Source of the DNA: RYN-122 sp963761655
GTDB lineage: Bacteria; Actinomycetota; Actinomycetes; Mycobacteriales; SCTD01
Direction of reading: 5' to 3'
Length of the DNA: 64,000 nucleotides
Assembly (NCBI GenBank): GCA_963761655.1
Contig: CAVXHI010000001.1
Span: 186,001 to 250,000, forward strand
The notes under the pieces are model-generated. The model ran no database searches. It was given only the letters and a program-made list of their open reading frames with translations, and had not been told where the DNA came from. This document shows, piece after piece, positions 8,745 to 17,141 of this stretch; the first letter of the stretch is position 1, and the number at the start of each line of letters is the position of its first letter. Both the position numbers and the translations under genes were made by a program.

Positions 8745-8961
8745 GCGCACAACGCGGCGATGGAGTCGTTCAACTGGCTGCTGCAGAAGAACGTCCTGGA
8801 CCGCCGGCGCTGGCGGACCCGCGAGGAGCTCCACAACGCCTTCGTTCGTTCACTGGGTCAAGCACACCTACAACAACCGGCGACGCCAGCGCGCCCTCGG
8901 CAAGCTCACCTCGGTCGAGTACGAACTCGCCTTCACCTCGCAGGCCGCACTCGCGGAATGA
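8745..8961 (+). pseudogene. IS3-family transposase, C-terminal remnant
   Basis: NAAMESFNWLLQKNVLDRRRWRTREELHNAF reads in one frame and, after a shift near 8840, VHWVKHTYNNRRRQRALGKLTSVEYELAFTSQAALAE in another. This is the end of the DDE domain (ESF carrying the catalytic Glu) of a different IS3 subgroup from the two copies upstream. No 5' part is nearby. Confidence 0.8.
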
Positions 8962-9479
8962 TCTAACTCAAGCAGTGTCAACAAGACCTGCAGCAGACCC
9001 TGACAATCCCATCAGCTCGCGCGGTGATGATCGCTTTCGGAGCTGGCTGAGTGTTGAGATGGCTGAGCACGGGCCGCGTTAGGTGCCTGCGCTGAGGCAG
9101 GGGGGAAGCGCATCGGCGGGACCAGCCCCTGGACGTCACGGTCCCGCAGCCGAGCCTGGCCCCTTGGGCCGCCTTATGCACCTGCGGGAGCGCCGACCGC
9201 CTGAGTTGCCGCGGGGGCCGGGTGCGCCCGAACCGTTCCCCCGCAGGCCACAATTCCCGCGGTGCAACGCCTAGCCCGGCTCGGCGTGCACGACGGACTC
9301 CTCGGGCGCGCGTGCGGGCCGGGTACTCGGCCCGGCCGCACTCGTGTGTGACCTGCCGTCAGCGCTTCGGACCGTCGCGCTCGGGCTACGGTCGAGGAGT
9401 CGGAGCGGCCTCGAGGGCGGGGAGTCGACTCGTCGCGGGACGGCGTCCCCGGACGCACGGCTTCAGCGGATGATGGCGT
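8962..9479. other. Gene-free region between IS remnant and the NACHT gene
   Basis: No reading frame with natural composition and no RNA-like structure was found. It must hold the promoter of the large gene at 9480, but no clear -35/-10 pair or strong ribosome-binding site was seen. Confidence 0.4.
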
Positions 9480-12400
9480 ATGAGCAGGGCAGGGCAGGCC
9501 GACGCCGTAGGCGGGGCGTTCCGCGTGACGACCGCGACGTTCCTCGCGATTCACGGGTTGCGCGGCCAACCCGTCGCGGCTCTGGAGTTGCCGGGCGACG
9601 TGCACACGGTTCAGCTGGACTTCGAGACCGACGATCCGACCGACGACATAGTCGCAACAATGTCGGACGGAAGGCGCTGCTACATCTCGGCCAAGCGCAG
9701 CGTTGGCAACGACCGGCACCTGGCATCGACCGTCGACGGCTGGCACCGACAGATGGACGACGTCCGGGACGGGGACCTGCTTGTGCTCGCCGTCGAGCAC
9801 CTCAAGGGGGTCGTCGTCGACCTCGCCGAGGCGCTTCGCCGTCGCCGGGACGGACGTGACCCGTTCGGTAAGCAACGCAGCGCGCTTGCTGCGGTGACCC
9901 AGCACGTCCCAAGCGGGGACGCGGACGCCCTGCTCGACCGAGTTCGGGTATTGCATATTCCGTCAGCGACCAACAGTGCCGGCTTGACCCGGGCTCTGCT
10001 CGAGTCACTGGCCAGCTACCTCGTCGCGGACGGGGACGGCGCCGCGCTCGTCAGCGTTCTGTCCGATTCGTTTCTGACGCAGTCCGGCGCTGCCTCGTCG
10101 AGCAACGCGCAGGACTGGGTGCTCGAACTGCGGAGGGCGTCCCGGCCCGTCATTGAGGACGCGGCTGGCCCCGTCGGGATGCGCCTCGCCGCCGGCCTCG
10201 CCGCCGTCGAGGCGTACCGAGCGGCGCTCACGGCCGACCGCGGACGCGTCGACCTAACGCTGCTCGCGGATGACCTGCCCCCGGTTGCCGCCGATGGGCT
10301 GCTCGACGGCCTCAGGGTTCGGGTCAACGGCGAAGACCGCGCAGGGGACCAGCCGCTCACACGCGTGGTCCGGCGGTGGCGACGCCTGCTGCTCGTGGGG
10401 CAGCCCGGCGCGGGCAAGTCCGTTGCTCTGCGGGAGCTCGCCGCCGACTGCGCAGCGACGCCGCACGCGCCGACACCCCTGCACGTGCACCTCGCGGAGG
10501 TCGCACGGGCACACCCGCTGGGCTTCAGCGCGGACGACCTTGTGACGGCCGCCGCAAGACGACTCGCCGCTCCGGGTCTACGCGAGCCCCTGATGTTGCG
10601 GCTGCGGGAGGAGCTCCGCGGCGGGACGGCGGTCTTGCTGTGCGACGGGCTCGATGAGTGCGGCCCCAGGGCCGCATGGGCGGCGCAACAGCTCGCGGAC
10701 GCAGTCGAGAAGTTGCACCCCGACACCGGGGTTGTTGTCGCGACCCGCCATAGCGCCGCAGCCGCCGCGGAGCGGCTCGCACTGCCCCGAGCGGACCTGC
10801 TCGCACCGTTGGACCTAGACGACACGGTCCGCGACGTCCTCCGCGCGTGCGCCAGAGCGCGGCTAAGCGAGGCGTCACGGCCTGAATGGCTCGCGGTCCG
10901 CGACCGGTGGATGACGGGCGCGAAAGCGCAGCACCCGGAGCTCTTCAACGTGCCGCTCCTTGCAGTCCTGCTCGCGCTGATCTGCGCCGGGACGGACGAG
11001 GCCGACCTCCCCATGGGGCGGGCCCTGGTCCTTCACACCGCGGTCGAGCAGTCCGTCGACCGGTGGGAGAGCCAGCGGGCAGGCGCGGCTGCGCGGCCAT
11101 GGGCGCGCGACCTCACGCGCGGCATGCTCCTCGACGGCTACGTTGCGCTCGGCCGCCGGCTCGACGCGGGAGCGTCGCCGACCCGCACAGAGGCGCTCGA
11201 CACACTCTCAGCCGTACTGCGCAACCCGGACCGCTGGGGGCTGGCGCCCGCGGCCGCCGCCGAAGTCGCAGCGGACATCCTGCGGTTCTGGGATGAGCAC
11301 GTCGCCGTGTTTGTCATCGGCGCGTCGGATCGGCTTAGCAGTCGGAGCAAAGTCTTCTCGGAGATAGCCACGGCAATGTGGACCCGCGACGTCATTGACC
11401 GCGACATCGCGGGGTGGCTCGCCCAAGCGCTGCCCCACACCGACTCCGACGGCGCGATCGCGCTCGCGGCCGGCCTCAACGGCAAGGTCGTCGAGCAGAT
11501 GCTCGACCTGGCCGCCGGCCCCATCGACCAAGCGGCCGTCCTGCTCGGCGAGTTCGAACGGCGCGGGTTAGTCGAGCTCGGCCAGGACCAGATTGGGCGG
11601 CTGCTGCGGCGGCTCGAGGACGTAGCCCGTCGCGCCGACTCCGGTCAGGCGCCGGCCGAGCGTGGCCCCCGTCACCCAGGCCGACTCGGGGCACGCCTCC
11701 GCCGCCACGGCGACCGGTCCCAGCCGGGCTGGACGGCCGTCGAGCTCGCCTGCAGCCTGCCGTTGTCGCCCGGCCTGCGAGCGGCCCGCAGCCGGGTCAT
11801 CGGCGCTACAGCCCTGACGCCGGAGAACGCTGGGACTGCCCGCGCGCTGTGCGCGCTGGCCGATGCCGTCCTGGAGGAGCGGGCTCTCGACGAAAAGGGC
11901 CTGGCGGCCGTGAGGGCGGTCGTCCAGCGGCCCCTGCCACCGAGCGCCAAGCTCGTCAAGGAGTCGCGCCGACGCTCCACTTTCCTGGGCGGAGCCGACC
12001 TCGGCCCAGGCGTCGGGCGCGTCGCGCTGCTAGCCGTGCCGCACCTCGCCCAGCTGCCGGACTCGGCGGCGCGGTGGGCCTTTGACGTCAGCATGCAGGC
12101 GACCCACGGCCTCGGCGAAGAGATCCGGGCGGCGCTCTCGGCCGCCGACGTTGACACGAGGGACTGGTGGGCAGCGGTGAGCCCGTTTAGGCACTTCATG
12201 ACGTGGCTCGACGAGCACGGCGACTACGAGAGCGCGCTGCTGGAGGACGTCGCGTCGCTCGCCCAGGGCCGTTGCGCGCCGGAGCGGACCCCACCTCGCG
12301 ACGAGATGTGGTCGCTTGCCGACGCCGCGGATCTGCTCGCCGCCACCGGCTACGACCGCGTGAGCGTGCCGGACTTCGCCGTCGCGTTCCGGCACGACCC

Positions 12401-13076
12401 AGCCGCGACGCGTCGGGGCTGGCTCGACGCGCTCGCCGACGCCCACCGCATCGATAAGGACGGCGCTGCCCGCCAGGCCGCGTGGATGCTGCGGCAGCGA
12501 GCCGAGAAGCTGGCCCGGCAGGACAAGGGCCTCGATCTGAACTGGTACGTAGCGACGATGCCCCCCGCAGTCGAGTATGCGCTGCGCGCGGATGTCGGCC
12601 CGCTGGATGCCGGGCAGCAGTCCGCGCTCGTTGCAGCGCTGACCGCGGCGTCCGGATGGCTCGCCTGGTCCGCCGCGGCCGTCCTTGTCGAGACCGGTGC
12701 CCCTGCGTGGGATACCGAAGGGCTGTTCAACCGGGACCTAAGCGGCTTGCCCGTCGACCGAGCGGCGCTCGCCTACGCAGTCGCCATTCAGGCCTCAGGC
12801 GGCTCTCGCGAACGGCTGCTCGACAGGGCCGCGGCGTCCTCGCGCGTCGACTACCGTGCCGGGGCCCGGTTGGCGGTCACGTTGGACCCGGCACTCGACT
12901 TCGAAGGCGTGGTCCTGCAGAAGCTGCGCAGCGATCCCGACCTGACGGTTCGGGATCGCGACGACCGGAAGCATCAGCCCGCAGCGACCCGTTGGACCTG
13001 CCCCCTGTGCCGGGCCACGAACGAGATGCAGGTCGAGGACTGCCCCGGCTGCGACCGCGGGAGTAGGCCCGACTGA
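9480..13076 (+). CDS. NACHT-type NTPase with N-terminal PD-(D/E)xK-like nuclease domain and C-terminal zinc finger (antiphage defence candidate)
   Basis: A 1198-residue STAND-type protein. Residues 1-120 look like a restriction-endonuclease-fold effector of the Cap4/DUF4297 sort: Glu49, Asp56 (DDIVATM) and Lys72 (CYISAKR). The NACHT core has Walker A GQPGAGKS at 307-314, Walker B LLCDGLDE at 386-393 and sensor-like VVVATR at 418-423. A long helical, alanine-rich region follows and is the expected sensor. The end carries W-x-C-x2-C-x3-N-x6-C-x2-C, an exact RanBP2-type zinc finger pattern. Known bacterial NACHT proteins sense phage products and trigger host damage; here DNA cleavage is the inferred output. 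It stands alone as a single-gene system. The catalytic assignment is by motif only. Confidence 0.8.
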   Translation: MSRAGQADAVGGAFRVTTATFLAIHGLRGQPVAALELPGDVHTVQLDFETDDPTDDIVATMSDGRRCYISAKRSVGNDRHLASTVDGWHRQMDDVRDGDLLVLAVEHLKGVVVDLAEALRRRRDGRDPFGKQRSALAAVTQHVPSGDADALLDRVRVLHIPSATNSAGLTRALLESLASYLVADGDGAALVSVLSDSFLTQSGAASSSNAQDWVLELRRASRPVIEDAAGPVGMRLAAGLAAVEAYRAALTADRGRVDLTLLADDLPPVAADGLLDGLRVRVNGEDRAGDQPLTRVVRRWRRLLLVGQPGAGKSVALRELAADCAATPHAPTPLHVHLAEVARAHPLGFSADDLVTAAARRLAAPGLREPLMLRLREELRGGTAVLLCDGLDECGPRAAWAAQQLADAVEKLHPDTGVVVATRHSAAAAAERLALPRADLLAPLDLDDTVRDVLRACARARLSEASRPEWLAVRDRWMTGAKAQHPELFNVPLLAVLLALICAGTDEADLPMGRALVLHTAVEQSVDRWESQRAGAAARPWARDLTRGMLLDGYVALGRRLDAGASPTRTEALDTLSAVLRNPDRWGLAPAAAAEVAADILRFWDEHVAVFVIGASDRLSSRSKVFSEIATAMWTRDVIDRDIAGWLAQALPHTDSDGAIALAAGLNGKVVEQMLDLAAGPIDQAAVLLGEFERRGLVELGQDQIGRLLRRLEDVARRADSGQAPAERGPRHPGRLGARLRRHGDRSQPGWTAVELACSLPLSPGLRAARSRVIGATALTPENAGTARALCALADAVLEERALDEKGLAAVRAVVQRPLPPSAKLVKESRRRSTFLGGADLGPGVGRVALLAVPHLAQLPDSAARWAFDVSMQATHGLGEEIRAALSAADVDTRDWWAAVSPFRHFMTWLDEHGDYESALLEDVASLAQGRCAPERTPPRDEMWSLADAADLLAATGYDRVSVPDFAVAFRHDPAATRRGWLDALADAHRIDKDGAARQAAWMLRQRAEKLARQDKGLDLNWYVATMPPAVEYALRADVGPLDAGQQSALVAALTAASGWLAWSAAAVLVETGAPAWDTEGLFNRDLSGLPVDRAALAYAVAIQASGGSRERLLDRAAASSRVDYRAGARLAVTLDPALDFEGVVLQKLRSDPDLTVRDRDDRKHQPAATRWTCPLCRATNEMQVEDCPGCDRGSRPD

Positions 13077-13557
13077 GACCCGCCCCCGCTTCCTTGAGAA
13101 CTAGACCGGCCGACGCGGCATGTCGCCGGGCATGACGACCACTTGCCCACCAAGCCCGAACAGACCCCGGGCTGCGACCCAGCGAGTTCAGTCGCCAGCA
13201 TGGGGCGTCGTGGCTACCTGGCGGCGCAGCATAAGCGGCCCCTCCTGGTCTTGGGCAGCCGGCATGCGCTCGCCCGACTTCACCGCAGCCGGGCGCCGGT
13301 CTCGACCGTCGGCCGCTAACACACGCTGAGCACCCGGGGCACGCGCCGGGCCCGGGGCGCCTGGCGCACGCCCTGATGCGGCATGGAGAGGTGGCCCTTC
13401 GGGTCGGCTCGCAACTATCGCTCGTACCGCGAGTGGCGCCTCGTAGCGGCACGTACGGTTGCCGGCCCTCGAGCTATCGCCTGCGACGGCGCCCGCCACC
13501 GTCCGAGTCCAGCAGTCCTAGTTGTGCCGCAACCACTAGCAGGAAGGTGAGCACCGG
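13077..13557. other. Gene-free region between the NACHT gene and IS21
   Basis: Short frames on both strands have proline/arginine-rich shadow composition and no start signals. Nothing recognisable was found. Confidence 0.4.
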
Positions 13558-13620
13558 TGTCAATGGCCAAGGTGAGGTCCCCGCTGGTGGCCAGCGAAAG
13601 TCTCCACCCCGCGCGCAGGG

Positions 13621-14412
13621 TCAGGGGGTCGAGGGGCGGCTCCTGGCGGGCGTGAGGGTGTGGGTGCGGGCGTCGCGCATGCGGTAGCTCTCGCCGTCGG
13701 TCGCGACGATGGTGTTGTGGTGCAGGAGCCGGTCGAGCAGGCTGGCGGCGGTGGTGTGTTCGGGCAGGAAGCGGCCCCACTGCTCGAAGGGCCAGTGGCT
13801 GGCGATGGCGAGGCTGCGCCGTTCGTAGGCGGCGGCGACGAGCCGGAACAGCAGTTGGGTGCCGTTGTCGTCCAGCGGCGCGAACCCGACCTCGTCGATG
13901 ATGATGAGGTCGTTGCGTAGGAGCGCGTCGATCTGCCGGCCGACGCTGTTGTCCGCGAGCCCGCGGTAGAGGTTCTCCACCAGGTCGACGGCGGTGAAGT
14001 AGCGGACCTTGTGTCCGGTGTGGACTGCGGCGTGCCCGAGGGCGAGCAGGGTGTGGCTCTTGCCGGTTCCGGCCGGTCCGACGAGCGTGACGTTCTCCTT
14101 GGCTCGGATCCACTCCAGCGACGTGAGGTAGGCCCAGGTCGGCGCGCTGATGCTGCTGGCGGTGAGGTCGAACTGCTCGATCGTCTTGACCATCGGGAAG
14201 CCTGCTTGCTTCGCGCGCAGCCGGGTGTTGCTGGCGTCGCGTGCGTCGATCTCGGTCTCGATGAGCGCGCGCAGCAGTTCCTCGGGCGCCCACCGTTGGG
14301 TCTTGGCCGTCACGAGCAGCTCAGGGGCGATCCGACGCATCGACGCGAGCTTGAGCCGCCGCAGGCCGCTCTCGAGGTCGGCCGGCAGCGGCGGCGCGGC
14401 CGGGGCGCTCAC
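13621..14412 (-). CDS. istB: IS21 helper ATPase IstB
   Basis: Starts at GTG 14412, overlapping the istA stop (GTGA). The 263-residue AAA+ protein has Walker A GPAGTGKS (in VTLVGPAGTGKSHTLLALGHAA), Walker B LIIIDEVGFAPLD and the arginine-rich C-terminal half (FRLVAAAYERRSLAIASHWPFEQWGRFLPE). IstB remodels target DNA and activates the IstA transposase. A longer frame exists upstream but overlaps istA and lacks family sequence. Confidence 0.95.
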   Translation of the reverse strand: MSAPAAPPLPADLESGLRRLKLASMRRIAPELLVTAKTQRWAPEELLRALIETEIDARDASNTRLRAKQAGFPMVKTIEQFDLTASSISAPTWAYLTSLEWIRAKENVTLVGPAGTGKSHTLLALGHAAVHTGHKVRYFTAVDLVENLYRGLADNSVGRQIDALLRNDLIIIDEVGFAPLDDNGTQLLFRLVAAAYERRSLAIASHWPFEQWGRFLPEHTTAASLLDRLLHHNTIVATDGESYRMRDARTHTLTPARSRPSTP

Positions 14413-15983
14413 CGAAACTCCCCAGCCAGCGCAGTCCCGGCAAGCGCGCGCATCGAGTACTGCTCGAGCGGCCTTGAGGCGGTCGCGGGCAGGTCGATGA
14501 CCAGGGCGTCGCCGGGTGGTTGGGGCTGCGTGACACCGCTGCCGGCGTCCAGGATCGAGCGGATGTCGGCGGCCCGCCAGCGGCCGAACGCGACCGCCCG
14601 CCGCAGGGCCGCGCGCAGCGCGTCGGGGCCGTGCGCGGCAGCGAGGTCGGCGAGCTGTTCGAGCTCGGGACCGAGGCGGGTGTTGCCGGCGGCGGCGGCG
14701 CTCTTGAGCCACTGCTCCGCGACGGGCCCGAGCGCGCAGAACGCCTTCTCCGCCGCGGTCCGCGGCGTCACCTTGCGCGCCGGCGCCGCCGGGCGGCTGC
14801 TGCCGTAGTGCTCGTCCAGCACGCTGCTGCCGCCGGGAGCGACAAGCGCGTGGACGGCCAGCACCTCACCGGTCACGGGAGCCAGGACCGTCAGGGTGGT
14901 GGCGTCGGCTTGCAGCTGGACCTGCTGGCCGAGCATGCGGTTCGGGACCGAGTAGCGCGCGGAGGCGAACCGGACGCACGACAGCTTGTCGACCTTGCGC
15001 GTCTCCCTGCGGCCGATCGTCGGGCGCAAGGACGGCAGCGCCGCGAGCAGCGGCGCCTCGACCTGCGCGAGGCGGTGCGCCGGGACCGCGCAGGTCTCAC
15101 TGTGCTGCTGCGCGTTGACCTCGCCGCACCACGCCGCCGCGGCCTCGTTCGCCGCGGTCAACGACATGACCGGCGACAGCGGCTCGTCGCTGCTCTGGCC
15201 ACCGACGCCCTCGCCGTGGCGCAGGGCTTGCAGCGGGACCATGAGGTCGCGCTTGGCGTAGCCGACGAGGTTCTCCACGATGCCCTTGCTCTCGGGGTCG
15301 CGGGCGTGACAGAAGTCCGGCCGGAACCGGTAGTGGGCGGCGAAGCGGACGTAGTCCGGGGTCGGGACGACGACGTCGGCGACGACCCCGCCCTTCAGGC
15401 AGCCCATCCGGTCGGCGAGCACGACCTGCGGGACCCCGCCGAGCTGCTCGAAGCACTCCGCCAGCAGGCCGAGCGTCGTGTCGGCGCGCTCGTTGTCGGC
15501 GAACCTGACGAACCTGACGCGGGAGAACGCCAGGACGGCGCAGAACACGTGCAGCCCGGCCAGCACGCCCCAGTCGATGACCAGGTGCTCCCCAGCCGTC
15601 CAGACCGCCGGCCGGCGGCGGGACTGCGCCGCGTGGGTGCTGCGCCACGCCTGCTTCTCCTGCGCAACCAGCCGCCTGAAGTTCCGGGCCGACCCGCAGT
15701 AGCCAGCGGCGACCGCCAAAGGCAGCAGCCGCTTCGCGCTGATCCTGGCGCGCGAGACCTTGACCTTGTCGGCGACGAGCGCGCGAACGCCCTCGTAGTT
15801 GTTGCTCCCGCTGCGCGCGCGGGTCGTGCTGATCGTGCCGTCAACGGCGTTCGTGGCGGCGGTGCGCTCGACGACCCGCTTCACGGTCTTGGGGGTGACG
15901 CCGCAGAGCTCTGCGGCGCCTCGGTAGGTGCCGACCTCTCGGTAGGCGGACAGAACGTCCAACTGCTTCCTCGCAGACAACAA
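14409..15983 (-). CDS. istA: IS21 transposase IstA (DDE)
   Basis: A 524-residue transposase. An N-terminal helix-turn-helix (GTYRGAAELCGVTPKTVKRVVE) binds the ends; the DDE core shows Asp in HLVIDWGVL, Asp in VVLADRMGCL and Glu in ESKGIVENLVGYAKRDL. The C-terminal Mu-type beta-barrel region follows (DKLSCVRFASARYSVPNRMLGQQVQL). Translationally coupled to istB by a 4-base overlap. Confidence 0.95.
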   Translation of the reverse strand: MLSARKQLDVLSAYREVGTYRGAAELCGVTPKTVKRVVERTAATNAVDGTISTTRARSGSNNYEGVRALVADKVKVSRARISAKRLLPLAVAAGYCGSARNFRRLVAQEKQAWRSTHAAQSRRRPAVWTAGEHLVIDWGVLAGLHVFCAVLAFSRVRFVRFADNERADTTLGLLAECFEQLGGVPQVVLADRMGCLKGGVVADVVVPTPDYVRFAAHYRFRPDFCHARDPESKGIVENLVGYAKRDLMVPLQALRHGEGVGGQSSDEPLSPVMSLTAANEAAAAWCGEVNAQQHSETCAVPAHRLAQVEAPLLAALPSLRPTIGRRETRKVDKLSCVRFASARYSVPNRMLGQQVQLQADATTLTVLAPVTGEVLAVHALVAPGGSSVLDEHYGSSRPAAPARKVTPRTAAEKAFCALGPVAEQWLKSAAAAGNTRLGPELEQLADLAAAHGPDALRAALRRAVAFGRWRAADIRSILDAGSGVTQPQPPGDALVIDLPATASRPLEQYSMRALAGTALAGEFR

Positions 15984-16411
15984 TGAGGCCCCCTGGGCGG
16001 TGTTCGGTGCACGGCTTCGACACCGCCACCGTCACCGCCCAGGGCCTCGATCTCGGGCAGGCACGACGCGCGCGAGGTGGGGACTTTCGCTGGCCACCAC
16101 CGGGGACCTCCGCTGGCCACCAGCGGGGACTTTCACATGGCCACGGACACACCGGGAGGCCACGAGAGGTGGCCTCGCCCTCGACGCTCGGCCGTACTTT
16201 GTCCGTTGATCAACAGGTCGAAGGTCGGGAAGGCGCTAGGCGACGGGCTCGCGCCTGAGGACGCGGTGGTCAGTGTGGCACCGTAGGAACAGGGTCCGAC
16301 AGAGTTCTCGAGGACTGCGGTTGTCGAGGTCATCGCGAAGCACCTATATGCCACCGTCCGCCTTGCGAGACAAGGACGGCAGCTTGGATGAGGTCGCGTC
16401 GAGCTCGGCTG

Positions 16412-16762
16412 CTACTTGCTTGCGGCCTCGTATGCCTCGAGGACCTGTGCGGAGACGCGGCCGCGCTCGCTGACCTCGTAGCCGTTGGCCCGCGCCCACC
16501 CGCGGACCTCCGACACCTTGCTGGCGCCCTCGTCGTGCGACTTCGCGCTGCCGCTGCCCTTGCGTGAACCTTTGCTGCCGCCGCTGGCGCGACGGGCGGC
16601 GCCCACATAGCTTGCTAGGTCGTCGCGGAGCTCGGCTGCGTGCTGCGAGCAAAGGTCTATCTCATACGACGACCCGTCCAGCCCGAAAGCGACGCTTTCG
16701 CCACCCTCCGTCTCGTCGTCGTGCAGATCGCACACGAGCAACACCCGAACCTTCTGCGCCAC
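16412..16762 (-). CDS. lsr2: Lsr2-family nucleoid-associated xenogeneic silencer
   Basis: A 116-residue protein with both Lsr2 domains. The N-terminal dimerisation beta-hairpin reads MAQKVRVLLVCDLHDDETEGGESVAFGLDG; after a Ser/Gly/Lys-rich linker comes the DNA-binding domain with WARANGYEVSERGRVSAQVLEAYEAA, including the RGR minor-groove clamp. Lsr2 is the actinobacterial counterpart of H-NS and silences AT-rich foreign DNA. A copy beside integrase and defence genes may be an accessory paralogue carried by the island rather than the housekeeping one. Confidence 0.95.
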   Translation of the reverse strand: MAQKVRVLLVCDLHDDETEGGESVAFGLDGSSYEIDLCSQHAAELRDDLASYVGAARRASGGSKGSRKGSGSAKSHDEGASKVSEVRGWARANGYEVSERGRVSAQVLEAYEAASK

Positions 16763-16841
16763 TACCCACTCCGATGTCCGTCATGAATCGCCTTTGACCT
16801 CCAGCCAAGCGCATGTTGCGGTCGAAAGACAAATTGCGTCC

Positions 16842-17060
16842 GGGTCGCGGCGGCTGTCGGTCGTTGCGGGCTTCTACCGGACCTGCGTGATTGAGGGGGT
16901 GCCCGGGCACTCTCAAGCCAAGTACGTCCGCCAGCCCAGGGTGCCGTCGGAGTCCCCCGCGCTGAGACTGACGCACCTGCAGTTCGAATCGATGCTCAGC
17001 GCCGCACGCCAGTCCGACAGCCCGTTCGACTTCGCGCTGGTCTGCCGGCTCGGGCTGCTG
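16842..17060 (+). pseudogene. Tyrosine recombinase/integrase remnant
   Basis: The plus-strand frame reads SRRLSVVAGFYRTCVIEGV, then RQPRVPSESPALRLTHLQFESMLSAARQSDSPFDFALVC and LGLL. This is the end of the core-binding domain and the start of the catalytic domain of actinobacterial phage-type integrases. Similarity stops after LGLL; the catalytic Arg and Tyr regions are absent. It indicates an earlier integrative element here. Confidence 0.75.
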
Positions 17061-17141
17061 CGACCTGATCGCCAACTACGGGTGAATGGTCTATCTGCAA
17101 TCGTTGAGAGTTCGCGCGGAGTGCAGGCTGGAGTTGGAGGG

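Larger units (their letters stand above)
13558..16149 (-). mobile_element. Complete IS21-family insertion sequence, 2592 bp
   Basis: The element begins TGTC and ends GACA, and contains subterminal copies of the GCTGGTGGCCAGC repeat at both ends (two tandem copies on the right), typical of multiple IstA binding sites. CACCGG flanks both ends (13552-13557 and 16150-16155), a perfect 6-bp target duplication. istA and istB are intact on the minus strand, so the copy may be active. Confidence 0.93.

Noticed and set aside
13188..13499. Minus-strand 103-residue frame between NACHT and IS21
   Set aside because: Pro/Arg/Ala-rich, no start signal, no motif.
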